Positions 1 to 7,749 of a stretch of DNA of 64,000 nucleotides are shown piece by piece. The translations under genes and the position numbers were made by a program. Under the pieces are notes generated by a model. That model saw only the letters and a program-made list of their open reading frames with translations, ran no database searches and was not told where the DNA came from. Numbering within the stretch: the stretch's first letter is position 1; each line of letters begins with the position of its first letter. Origin of the DNA: an uncultured Alphaproteobacteria bacterium (lineage in GTDB: Bacteria > Pseudomonadota > Alphaproteobacteria > RF32 > CAG-239); the NCBI GenBank assembly GCA_944390275.1, contig CALXPL010000002.1, positions 1-64,000 of the forward strand, given 5' to 3'.

Positions 1-957
1 ACAGCACAGAACTTAACAAACCGTGCAAGCGATTTGGAGTCTTTGTTGGATAGCATGGGACAAGGTATTCAAACGATTAAAGCAGCCAATGAAGGTATTG
101 AAGCGATTACTTCATTCGTTCAACAAGCTAAGGCTGTTGCCAATACGGCTCGCGATACCGCAAGTAAAAATGAAGTAAAATCAAGTGGTACTTTTGAAGC
201 ACCTGGTGTAGCTACAGATATTAAGCTGAAAATAGGTGAAAAAGAAGTAACCTACAATGTTAAAACTTCAGATGGAATTGGAGAGGTTGCAACTGGATTA
301 AAGAGTGCTTTGGGAACAGCAGGTATTACAAACGTAGAAATTAAAAATGTTGACGGTGCGTTAGCAGTTGTTGCTAAGCCTGGAGAAAAATTGGAAGGTG
401 TCGCTGTTTCTATTATATCAGATGAGAAATTTGGTTTAACTATGAGTGGTGAAATAGATACAACAACTCGTGATACTTCAATGAAGCAATTCAATGATAT
501 TTTAACTCAGATTGATCAGTTGGCATCAGATGCATCTTACAAAGGTGTAAACTTGTTAAAAGGAGATGATTTGAAGGTAATCTTCAATGAAGATCGTAGC
601 TCGTTTATAGAAGTAAAAGGCGATGATGCAACAGCCGGAGGATTAGGGTTAACAGCGGTAGAAGATTGGTCAACCAATGATAAAGTAGAGGCGACAATTA
701 CGGCCGTAGAAGGCGCTATTACAGAGTTGCGTAATATGGCATCAGAATTTGGTAACAACTACTCAATTGTTCAAACCCGTCAAGACTTTACGGAAAACTT
801 AATGAACGTATTGACAGAAGGTGCGGATGATTTGACATTGGCCGATATGAACGAAGAGTCGGCAAATATGTTGGCACTTCAAACCAGACAACAACTTGGT
901 GTCAATGCCTTGAGCTTGGCATCACAATCGGCACAATCTGTATTGTCATTGTTCTAA
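1..957 (+). CDS. Flagellin, 5'-truncated by the window edge
   Basis: Structural subunit of the flagellar filament, exported through the flagellar type III apparatus. The reading frame is open from base 1 (T-A-Q-N-L-T-N-R-A-S), matching about residue 50 of the complete flagellins downstream, so the start lies outside the window. The conserved N-terminal helix region is followed by a variable central part of about 95 residues that resembles a flagellin IN-type insert. The conserved C-terminal D0/D1 region begins near NDILTQIDQLASDASYKG and ends QSVLSLF. Its C-terminal region is closer to the third flagellin (3684-4832) than to the second. A terminator follows directly, so this is probably a separate transcript. 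Confidence 0.95.
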   Translation, partial: TAQNLTNRASDLESLLDSMGQGIQTIKAANEGIEAITSFVQQAKAVANTARDTASKNEVKSSGTFEAPGVATDIKLKIGEKEVTYNVKTSDGIGEVATGLKSALGTAGITNVEIKNVDGALAVVAKPGEKLEGVAVSIISDEKFGLTMSGEIDTTTRDTSMKQFNDILTQIDQLASDASYKGVNLLKGDDLKVIFNEDRSSFIEVKGDDATAGGLGLTAVEDWSTNDKVEATITAVEGAITELRNMASEFGNNYSIVQTRQDFTENLMNVLTEGADDLTLADMNEESANMLALQTRQQLGVNALSLASQSAQSVLSLF

Positions 958-978
958 ACAAAGGAGAAAACCAAAAAA

Positions 979-1006
979 GAGGGAGTATCGTCTCCCTCTT
1001 TTTTTT
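979..1006 (+). terminator. Rho-independent terminator of the first flagellin
   Basis: Perfect 7-bp stem GAGGGAG/CTCCCTC (979-985 with 992-998), a 6-nt loop and an eight-T run. It lies 21 bases after the flagellin stop codon. Confidence 0.9.
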
Positions 1007-1129
1007 GTTGTTGTTAAAAAAAATATTAAAAAACTGTTAATAATTGAAAAAAAATTTGGACAAGATGATAAAATAAGTAGAAACTACAAACAAATAGAAT
1101 TTTATCCAAGAAATATCAGGAGAAAAAAT

Positions 1130-2239
1130 ATGGCAGATATATCATTAACAGCAAGTATGCGGACCAATCTTTTATCATTGCAAAATACCCAAAGTTTGAT
1201 GGATATGACACAAGAACGTCTATCTACGGGTAAAAAAGTAAACTCAGCCATAGACAACCCATCTTCTTATTATACGGCGCAAGGCTTAAATAATAGGGCT
1301 AGCGATTTAGAAGCGTTGCTAGATAGTATGGGACAGGGAATTCAAACAATTAAGGCTGCTAATGAAGGTATCGAGTCTATCACCTCGTTTGTTCAACAAG
1401 CTAAGGCTGTTGCTAATACAGCTCGCGATACGGCGCTAAAACCATCAATTAGTACGACAGGAACATTTGAAGCTCCTGCGGCAAATACGAACATAAGTAT
1501 TACAATAGGCGATAAGACTTTGACCTATGAAGTTAAAACAACTGATGGAGTGGACGACGTTGCCACAGGTTTGGACGGAGAATTGGCAGGTGCTGGTTTA
1601 ACGAATATTATAGAAATAGCTGAATCTGATGATGGAAATTCAATAGTTTTTTCAGTAGCAGACGGAGTTTCTTTTGAAAAATCCAATATTTCAATTACTT
1701 CAACCGATACTTTTGGTCTATCTCTTAATGGCTCTTTGGATACAGCAGCTCGTGATACTTCAATGAAGCAATATAATGACATTTTAACACAAATTGATCA
1801 GTTGGCATCAGATGCATCTTACAAAGGTGTAAATCTCTTGAAAAACGATGATTTAAAGGTTGTTTTCAATGAAGATAGAAGTTCTTATCTTGAAGTTAAA
1901 GGTGATAATGCAACTTCAGCAGGCTTAGGTTTAACACAAATTGATGACTGGTCAACAAATACACTAGTCGATAATACGATAACAGCTGTAGAAGAAGCAA
2001 TAACAAAATTGCGTAATATGGCATCAGAGTTTGGTAACAATTATTCTATTATTCAAACTCGCGAAGATTTTACTGAAAATCTGACAAATGTTTTAACAGA
2101 AGGTGCTGATAACTTAACCTTGGCAGACATGAATGAAGAATCAGCAAATATGTTGGCACTTCAAACCAGACAACAACTTGGTGTCAATGCTTTGAGCTTG
2201 GCATCACAGTCAGCACAATCTGTATTAAAATTATTCTAA
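1130..2239 (+). CDS. Flagellin, complete
   Basis: Flagellar filament protein of 369 residues. An AGGAG ribosome site at 1118-1122 fixes the ATG at 1130. The N-terminus MADISLTASMRTNLLSLQ and the segment with RLSTGKKVNSAIDNPSSYYTA are typical flagellin N-domain sequence. Residues about 105-205 form a variable insert that differs from the inserts of the other two copies. The C-domain resumes at DTSMKQYNDILTQIDQLA and ends QSVLKLF. It is the most divergent of the three copies in its C-domain. It has its own terminator and probably its own promoter in the 170-base AT-rich gap upstream, although I could not identify a convincing sigma-28 or sigma-54 motif there. Confidence 0.97.
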   Translation: MADISLTASMRTNLLSLQNTQSLMDMTQERLSTGKKVNSAIDNPSSYYTAQGLNNRASDLEALLDSMGQGIQTIKAANEGIESITSFVQQAKAVANTARDTALKPSISTTGTFEAPAANTNISITIGDKTLTYEVKTTDGVDDVATGLDGELAGAGLTNIIEIAESDDGNSIVFSVADGVSFEKSNISITSTDTFGLSLNGSLDTAARDTSMKQYNDILTQIDQLASDASYKGVNLLKNDDLKVVFNEDRSSYLEVKGDNATSAGLGLTQIDDWSTNTLVDNTITAVEEAITKLRNMASEFGNNYSIIQTREDFTENLTNVLTEGADNLTLADMNEESANMLALQTRQQLGVNALSLASQSAQSVLKLF

Positions 2240-2255
2240 GCAAACAGGAAAAAAC

Positions 2256-2293
2256 AAAACAGGGCGGAATAAAAATACCGCCCTGTTTTGTTC
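2256..2293 (+). terminator. Rho-independent terminator of the second flagellin
   Basis: 12-bp inverted repeat AAAACAGGGCGG/CCGCCCTGTTTT (2256-2267 with 2278-2289), a 10-nt A-rich loop and a short T-rich tail. It begins 16 bases after the stop codon. Confidence 0.9.
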
Positions 2294-2352
2294 TTGTAAT
2301 TTTAAGAGAGTTTGTTACAATGCCGTAAAAGAAATTATGGAGTGCTTTGGGG

Positions 2353-3594
2353 ATGAAAAAACAAATTATATCAACAGTTTTAATTGGAGCTTTAAGTGTT
2401 TTCCCAGCTTTTGCAGAAGAAAATAAATCATTGGATTCGGAACAAGCAGAAATAGCAGTAACAGATAAAGATGTTATTTCGGATAATGAGATAAAAGGAC
2501 AAGAAGCTCCAGAAAATCAAGAAGAGCAAAAAGGCTTGTTTTCTTTTTTGAATTTTTCATTTTCGGGCAAAAAGAATCCTGAAATTGTTAAAGAAGCAGA
2601 AGAACATCGCGAAACTTTTTTACAGACCATGACAAGAAAAGCGGAAGAAGGAAATATCGATGCACAACTTTCTTTAGGATATATGTATTTGTATGGCGAT
2701 TCGGATGCCGGAGTAACATCAGATTACGAACAGGCATTTAAATATTATGCCATGGCGGCAGCTCAAGGAGATAATGTTGCAATTAACAATTTAGGAAGTT
2801 TGTATTATAGTGGCGTTGGAACCAAAAAAAATCCATATAAGGCAGCAATTTTATTTACTCAAGCCTCAGGGTTGGGAAATATTGAAGCAGCAGTAAATTT
2901 GGCTTTTTTATATCTAAGTGGAAGCGGAGTTCAGCAGGATAATGCCAAAGCAATGAATTATTTTGCTAAAGCGGCGAACCAAGGAAATCTTACGGCACAA
3001 TTCATGATGGGATATGCCTATTATAAAGGCTTTATTGTTCCGCAAGATTATAAAAAAGCGTTTGAATTTATACGTTCACCGGCAACGGCAGGATTTGATG
3101 AGGCACAATATACAATGGCTCTGATGTACTTGAATGGCGAAGGGATTACCAAAAACTATGGTAATGCAGTAAAATATTTAGGAAACTCGTTTATGCAAGG
3201 TAATGTTAACGCCATGTTAAAATTAGGAGATATCTTGGCAGCAGGAGAGGTTTATCCAAAAAATATTTACCAAGCACATATTTTATACAATATAGCTTCG
3301 GTTCGAGGAGCTCCGGAAGCAGCAGTAAAACGTGATGAGTTAGAAAAGGCATTAAAAATAAATGAAGTCTTACAAGCTCAAACAGAAGCTGAAAATTTTA
3401 AGGATACTCCAAAAGAAATTACGAGTTATATTCGGAAAACATTTGGCACAAATATAGCGTCATACATTGATGAGCAACTTCCAGAAAAAAATCTGCCGAG
3501 AAAGGGAATGCCAAGTGGAAACAATATTCAAATTATTCAGCCAACACAACCGGTTATAGAAAATCAGACACCTCAAAGCAAGAGATTACTTTAA
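2353..3594 (+). CDS. Secreted Sel1-repeat (TPR-like) protein
   Basis: Starts with a clear signal peptide (MKKQIISTVLIGALS, likely cut after AFA), so it acts in the periplasm or outside. The ATG at 2353 is preferred over the upstream in-frame TTG at 2347 because TGGAG at 2339-2343 is correctly spaced and the signal peptide begins there. After a charged linker, residues about 95-320 hold about six Sel1-like repeats of 36 residues (A-Q-x-x-L-G-x-x-Y-x-x-G, K-A-x-x-Y-x-x-x-A-A-x-Q-G). The C-terminal 90 residues are unrecognised. Sel1 repeats act as protein-interaction scaffolds. Its position between two flagellin genes suggests, but does not prove, a role at the flagellum or cell pole. Confidence 0.85.
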   Translation: MKKQIISTVLIGALSVFPAFAEENKSLDSEQAEIAVTDKDVISDNEIKGQEAPENQEEQKGLFSFLNFSFSGKKNPEIVKEAEEHRETFLQTMTRKAEEGNIDAQLSLGYMYLYGDSDAGVTSDYEQAFKYYAMAAAQGDNVAINNLGSLYYSGVGTKKNPYKAAILFTQASGLGNIEAAVNLAFLYLSGSGVQQDNAKAMNYFAKAANQGNLTAQFMMGYAYYKGFIVPQDYKKAFEFIRSPATAGFDEAQYTMALMYLNGEGITKNYGNAVKYLGNSFMQGNVNAMLKLGDILAAGEVYPKNIYQAHILYNIASVRGAPEAAVKRDELEKALKINEVLQAQTEAENFKDTPKEITSYIRKTFGTNIASYIDEQLPEKNLPRKGMPSGNNIQIIQPTQPVIENQTPQSKRLL

Positions 3595-3683
3595 GTTATG
3601 GTTTAACGAAAAATTAAACAAAGTAGTTGAATATAAAAACGAATTTTATTTTGTTATATTAACCACAGAAATGGGAGAAAAGA

Positions 3684-4832
3684 ATGTCTGATATATCATT
3701 AACAGCAAGTATGCGTACAAATTTGCTGTCCTTACAAAGTACACAAAGTTTAATGGATACAACACAAGAAAGATTGTCAACAGGTAAAAAAGTAAACTCA
3801 GCCATAGATAACCCATCTTCATACTACACGGCACAAAACTTAACGAACCGTGCAAGCGACTTAGAGTCGTTGTTGGATAGTATGGGTCAAGGTATTCAAA
3901 CAATTAAAGCGGCCAATGAAGGTATTGAAGCTATTACAACCTTTGTACAACAAGCAAAAGCTGTTGCCAATACTGCCCGTGATACATCAATAAAAACTGA
4001 GGCAGCAAGTAGTGGAAAGTTTGTAAATGATTTAGCAGAATCAACAACGGCAACAGCAAATAAATCAACCATGACATTAAAAGTTGGAGGTGTAACTTTA
4101 ACTTATGATGTTAAGGGAAAATCAACCGGTGGAGATGCTGATAATTTAACGGCTGTTATTAATGGTTTAACCACAGGAAGCAATGCAACAGCATATGGTG
4201 CTGCTAATTTTACAATTGAGGCAAATGCTGACGGCGATGGAATTGTTATTAAAGCAAAGCCTGATGCTGCCAATTTCACAGCTTCAATTAGCTTAGAAGG
4301 CGGAATGGGTATGACCATAAGTGGTAAAATAGATACAGCCGCTCGTGACGAGTCAATGCAACAATTTAACGATATTTTAACTCAAATAGACCAATTGGCT
4401 TCAGATGCATCTTACAAAGGTGTAAACTTGTTAAAAGGCGATAACTTGAAGGTAATCTTCAATGAAGACCGTAGCTCGTTTATCGAAGTAAAAGGAGATG
4501 ATGCTTCATCAGGAGGATTAGGGTTAACAGCGGTAGAAGATTGGTCAACCAATGACCAAGTAGAAGCGACAATTACCGCAGTAGAAGGAGCTATTACGGA
4601 ATTGCGTAATATGGCATCAGAATTTGGTAATAACTACTCAATCGTACAAACCCGTCAAGACTTTACAGAAAACTTAATGAATGTATTGACAGAAGGTGCA
4701 GATGATTTGACATTAGCCGATATGAACGAAGAGTCGGCAAATATGTTGGCACTTCAAACCAGACAACAACTTGGTGTCAATGCCTTGAGCTTGGCATCTC
4801 AATCATCACAATCAGTGCTGTCATTATTCTAA
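3684..4832 (+). CDS. Flagellin, complete
   Basis: Third filament subunit, 382 residues. A GGGAG ribosome site lies 8-9 bases before the ATG. The N-terminal domain begins MSDISLTASMRTNLLSLQ. The variable insert at residues about 105-215 is rich in Thr, Ala and Asn. The C-domain is nearly the same as in the first flagellin (EDWSTND, ELRNMASEFGNNYSIVQTR) and ends QSVLSLF. Nucleotide identity between copies is very high in blocks such as the last 100 bases, which suggests recent duplication or gene conversion. A terminator follows. Confidence 0.97.
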   Translation: MSDISLTASMRTNLLSLQSTQSLMDTTQERLSTGKKVNSAIDNPSSYYTAQNLTNRASDLESLLDSMGQGIQTIKAANEGIEAITTFVQQAKAVANTARDTSIKTEAASSGKFVNDLAESTTATANKSTMTLKVGGVTLTYDVKGKSTGGDADNLTAVINGLTTGSNATAYGAANFTIEANADGDGIVIKAKPDAANFTASISLEGGMGMTISGKIDTAARDESMQQFNDILTQIDQLASDASYKGVNLLKGDNLKVIFNEDRSSFIEVKGDDASSGGLGLTAVEDWSTNDQVEATITAVEGAITELRNMASEFGNNYSIVQTRQDFTENLMNVLTEGADDLTLADMNEESANMLALQTRQQLGVNALSLASQSSQSVLSLF

Positions 4833-4845
4833 AATAAAAAATAAT

Positions 4846-4876
4846 AAAAAAGGGAGAGGAAACTCTCCCTTTTTTA
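4846..4876 (+). terminator. Terminator between the third flagellin and the ymdB-type gene
   Basis: 7-bp stem GGGAGAG/CTCTCCC (4852-4858 with 4863-4869) closed by a GAAA tetraloop, flanked by an A-run and a T-run. It could stop transcription from both convergent sides. Confidence 0.9.
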
Positions 4877-4893
4877 TTACAGAAAATAGAAAC

Positions 4894-5676
4894 TTATAAA
4901 ACGATTTGTTGAATAGATTTAGACAACCCCGTATTATCATCAATATCAATTAAAACGGCATAGAGTGTCCCTTTTCCTTTGGATACGGATAACCTTCCGC
5001 CAGTATATTTTCGAGAAAGGCGATTAATAGGCTCTTCAATCTCAAAACCAAGAACAGAGTCGTAATCCCCACACATTCCAACATCTGTAATATAAGCCGT
5101 CCCTTTTCTTAAAAGTCTGAAATCAGCAGTAGGAACATGCGTATGAGTTCCTGTAACAGCTGAAACTTTACCATCAAGATAATAACCTAAAGAGAGTTTT
5201 TCAGATGTTGCTTCAGCGTGCACATCAACGAAAATAGCATCAATATTTTTTCCAAGAATGTAATTTTTCAGAAGTTTATCAATTGCTTGTACGGGGCAAT
5301 CGACAGCTTCCATAAAAAGACGTCCAAGCAGTTGAGTAACAAGAATTCTTTTTCCGTTTGCAAGTTGAAATTCAACAGCTCCTTTTCCGGGGAGAGTTTC
5401 AGGATAGTTAAGCGGTCGAATAATAAAGGGGCAAGAGTCAAGAAAAGGGATGATTTCACGTTGTTGCCACACGTGATTGCCTGTAAGTAAGACGTCAGCG
5501 CCGGCTTGCAAAAAATCGCGGCATATTCCGGGGGTAACGCCAAAACCATGAGCAGCATTTTCAACATTAACAAGGAAGAGATCTATTTTGTAAGTATTTT
5601 TTAGAAAATCAACATTGTTGAGTACCACATCTCTTCCAGCACGTCCAACAACATCTCCACAATATATTATTTTCAA
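4894..5676 (-). CDS. ymdB: YmdB-family metallophosphoesterase
   Basis: 260 residues, full length for the TIGR00282/YmdB family of calcineurin-like phosphodiesterases; Bacillus members hydrolyse cyclic nucleotides such as 2',3'-cAMP. Metal-site motifs are present: GDVVGRAGRD (residues 7-16), VNVENAAHG, LLTGNHVWQ and TGTHTHVPTAD. The start codon is TTG at 5676, preceded by AAGGG about 8 bases upstream; no ATG fits. It lies directly downstream of the probable 6S RNA and its terminator on the same strand, so it may depend on read-through or on a promoter inside the 6S region. The cellular substrate here is unknown. Confidence 0.88.
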   Translation of the reverse strand: MKIIYCGDVVGRAGRDVVLNNVDFLKNTYKIDLFLVNVENAAHGFGVTPGICRDFLQAGADVLLTGNHVWQQREIIPFLDSCPFIIRPLNYPETLPGKGAVEFQLANGKRILVTQLLGRLFMEAVDCPVQAIDKLLKNYILGKNIDAIFVDVHAEATSEKLSLGYYLDGKVSAVTGTHTHVPTADFRLLRKGTAYITDVGMCGDYDSVLGFEIEEPINRLSRKYTGGRLSVSKGKGTLYAVLIDIDDNTGLSKSIQQIVL

Positions 5677-5690
5677 AATATAACCCTTAT

Positions 5691-5717
5691 AAAAAAAGAA
5701 AATCCCTTACGGGATTT
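5691..5717 (-). terminator. Terminator downstream of 6S RNA
   Basis: Read on the minus strand: AAATCCC, loop GTAA, GGGATTT, then a T-rich run (TTCTTTTTTT). It lies 15 bases upstream of the ymdB start, so it may attenuate transcription entering that gene. Confidence 0.75.
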
Positions 5718-5737
5718 GTAAAAAAATTAAAACCAAA

Positions 5738-5902
5738 GCGAGGAGAGCCATCATAACCGTATATATGTATTCAAACACGAACCGTTGTCAAATAAGTGGG
5801 CACCATATAAACAAACCACGATTTGCTCAGAGACAGTTCCCTATAAAAAAGTGTTGGCTCGGTAGACTTACGGAAACTACGAGAGAGACAGCACCTCCTC
5901 TA
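5738..5902 (-). ncRNA. ssrS: Probable 6S RNA (ends approximate)
   Basis: About 165 noncoding bases directly after zapA, which is the standard position of 6S RNA in proteobacteria. The two ends can pair: minus-strand GAGGAG near 5900 with CTCCTC near 5740. The 5' arm contains ACCGAGCCAAC, reminiscent of the CCUGAGCC segment of other 6S RNAs, and the middle is AT-rich as expected for the open bubble. 6S RNA binds the sigma-70 RNA polymerase holoenzyme and reduces transcription in stationary phase. The identification rests on synteny, size and closing helix. A covariance-model search would settle it. Confidence 0.62.
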
Positions 5903-5913
5903 TGTTCATTAGC

Positions 5914-6255
5914 TTACAATGATTCGATTTTTTTTGCAATAGATTTTATGCGTTCGCCGACTAAAAAAAGCTGATTAGCAAGCAAATCGTCTTCTTTATC
6001 AATTTCAGACTTATCCACAGCATCAGGATTTGGAATAACTAAAGGATTCCCTTTTTTTAATTCAGTCAATTCATCAGCAAGAAGTAATCCCACCATAGCC
6101 AAGAGCATATTTTCGTTAATTTGTCCGGTAGCCTGAGTTAACATTTTAGCTTTGCTATCAAGAATTTGAGCTAACTCTAAAATATGCATTTCTTGCCCGT
6201 CTTCACAGGCAACGGCATATTCGCGAGAGTTAATAGTTATTGTTATCTGAGCCAT
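5914..6255 (-). CDS. zapA: Cell division protein ZapA
   Basis: 113 residues. ZapA crosslinks and stabilises FtsZ filaments at midcell. The ATG at 6255 gives the typical start MAQITITINSREYAVACEDG with the family pattern H-x-x-x-L-A-x-x-L-x-x-K, followed by NENMLLAMVGLLLADEL and a C-terminal helical coiled coil. An in-frame upstream extension has no family similarity and overlaps the neighbour, so it is rejected. The start overlaps the 3' end of the upstream coiled-coil gene by 26 bases, indicating translational coupling. 6S RNA follows immediately. Confidence 0.88.
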   Translation of the reverse strand: MAQITITINSREYAVACEDGQEMHILELAQILDSKAKMLTQATGQINENMLLAMVGLLLADELTELKKGNPLVIPNPDAVDKSEIDKEDDLLANQLFLVGERIKSIAKKIESL

Positions 6256-6499
6256 TTTTTTCCAACACATTGTTAATTTTATTAATGATAACTTCCATGC
6301 TGCTAATAGCATGAGCAGAGGATTTTTTAATATTGTCCAATTCTTTTTGTTTTTGAAGTAATAAAGATTCCTTATCGGCAAAACGCTTTTTCAAAGAAAT
6401 TTCTTTAGTTTCCCATTCCGATTCTAAAGAGGTAAGAGAATTTTGCAAAGCGGTAAGAGCTTGATAAGTTTTTGATAAACAAGTATTTTTACTTTCCAT
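6230..6499 (-). CDS. Small coiled-coil protein upstream of zapA
   Basis: 89 residues from the ATG at 6499, chosen because AGGAAG lies about 10 bases upstream and the extra N-terminal residues of a longer frame look unrelated. Almost the entire protein is heptad-like coiled coil, rich in Lys, Glu, Leu and Ser, with no membrane segment. A small coiled-coil protein (DUF4164-like) commonly precedes zapA in alphaproteobacteria, and a divisome accessory role is inferred from that pairing only. Confidence 0.7.
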   Translation of the reverse strand: MESKNTCLSKTYQALTALQNSLTSLESEWETKEISLKKRFADKESLLLQKQKELDNIKKSSAHAISSMEVIINKINNVLEKNGSDNNNY

Positions 6500-6594
6500 A
6501 CCGAATTTACTTCCTTTTAAGGGATTAATCACGTATATTAAACACGAAAACATAATAAGGCATAAACATTAAATTTCAAGAAGCAAACCGGATT

Positions 6595-7140
6595 ATGCAA
6601 AAGTTTATTTTATACATAAATGAAGAAAGTGATAAATATCTTCAAGAAGAAGATATATCCTGTTATTTGTTGGAAAGCACATTATCAGAAAAGTTTATCA
6701 GAGATTTTATTAACAAAGCAGGGAAATTAGAAAAGATAGTTTTGTTAATAGGAGGGTTAGCCGCAGAGAGACAAAAAGAATTTCAGGCAGATGGCATTGT
6801 TATAGATTTGAGCAAATCCCAAAACGTTGTAACAGACTATAAAAAAGCGGTAAAAGGATGTTCTAAGAATGCAATAATAGGGGTTATTTCACGGAATCGC
6901 CGTCATGAAGCCATGTTAATAAGTGAATGTGAACCGGACTTTTTGATTTTTAATGTTTGGAAAGACGGAGATGAACAAACGCGTGAAATTATTTCATGGT
7001 ACAATGAACTTTTTTTAATTCAGTCCGCTCTATTTTGCCGAGAAGAAGGAATAGAGATAGAGAAATATCAAACAGATATCGCCATAATAAATGAAAAAAT
7101 GTATAAGATTCTTATTGCTAAAAAAAGAAAATTAGATTAA
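6595..7140 (+). CDS. Thiamine-phosphate-synthase-like protein, divergent
   Basis: 181 residues. It weakly resembles the ThiE/TenI TIM-barrel family: alternating beta strands and helices, ADGIVIDLSK near the middle and a late segment ECEPDFLIFNVW that resembles the GADYIGFGP region. The phosphate- and pyrimidine-binding residues of genuine ThiE are not evident, so thiamine synthesis is doubtful. Divergent ThiE-like genes next to efp are, to my recollection, seen in related bacteria. It could instead be an unrelated alpha/beta protein. It lies 45 bases upstream of efp. Confidence 0.5.
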   Translation: MQKFILYINEESDKYLQEEDISCYLLESTLSEKFIRDFINKAGKLEKIVLLIGGLAAERQKEFQADGIVIDLSKSQNVVTDYKKAVKGCSKNAIIGVISRNRRHEAMLISECEPDFLIFNVWKDGDEQTREIISWYNELFLIQSALFCREEGIEIEKYQTDIAIINEKMYKILIAKKRKLD

Positions 7141-7185
7141 TTTGTCAAAAAATCATAATTAACATTGTAAATATGGAGAAAGAAA

Positions 7186-7749
7186 ATGAAACAACTTGCA
7201 GGATCAATCAGAATAGGTTGGGTAATTGAATACAAAGGGAAACCATGGACAATTGTGAAGGCACAGCATATAAAACCCGGCAAAGGCGGAGCTTTTATGC
7301 AGGTTGAAATGAAGGCTGTTGAAGAAGGTACAAAAACAAATGAACGTTTCAGAACAGAAGATACGGTTGAGAAATTAATGGTTGAAGAAAAAGACTGCCA
7401 ATTTTTGTTTGAAGACGGGACAGGATTAACTTTCATGGATAGTGAAACATTTGACCAATTTACACTTCCTTCAGATATCTTAGGAGATTCGCGGCCGTTT
7501 ATGACGGATGGAATGGGAGTAATTATCAGTTTTATAGATGGAAAGCCCATATCTGTTGAACTTCCGTTGCAGGTAACCTGCACAGTTTCTGAAACAGAAC
7601 CCGTTGTTAAGGGGCAAACGGCAGCGTCATCATACAAACCAGCAATATTAGACAATGGTGTGCGCGTTATGGTTCCTCCATTTATTTCGGCCGGAGATAA
7701 AATTGTCGTCGGAACAGCAGAAGCTAATTATGTGGAAAGAGCAAAATAA
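7186..7749 (+). CDS. efp: Translation elongation factor P
   Basis: 187 residues, the usual length. EF-P binds ribosomes stalled at polyproline and stimulates peptide bond formation. Three OB-like beta-barrel domains are present. The domain I tip PGKGGA carries Lys33, the residue beta-lysylated by EpmA in many proteobacteria; epmA and epmB are not in this window. A GGAG ribosome site precedes the ATG. The stop codon overlaps the ATG of the suhB-like gene by one base (TAATG), so the two are translationally coupled. Confidence 0.97.
   Translation: MKQLAGSIRIGWVIEYKGKPWTIVKAQHIKPGKGGAFMQVEMKAVEEGTKTNERFRTEDTVEKLMVEEKDCQFLFEDGTGLTFMDSETFDQFTLPSDILGDSRPFMTDGMGVIISFIDGKPISVELPLQVTCTVSETEPVVKGQTAASSYKPAILDNGVRVMVPPFISAGDKIVVGTAEANYVERAK

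Noticed and set aside
1010..1129. Sigma-28 or sigma-54 promoter for the second flagellin
   Set aside because: The AT-rich gap has no convincing match to TAAA-N15-GCCGATAA or to TGGCAC-N5-TTGC, so no promoter was called.
5765..5974. Small plus-strand protein over the 6S RNA region
   Set aside because: It runs antisense to the probable 6S RNA and into zapA, has no ribosome site and no recognisable composition.
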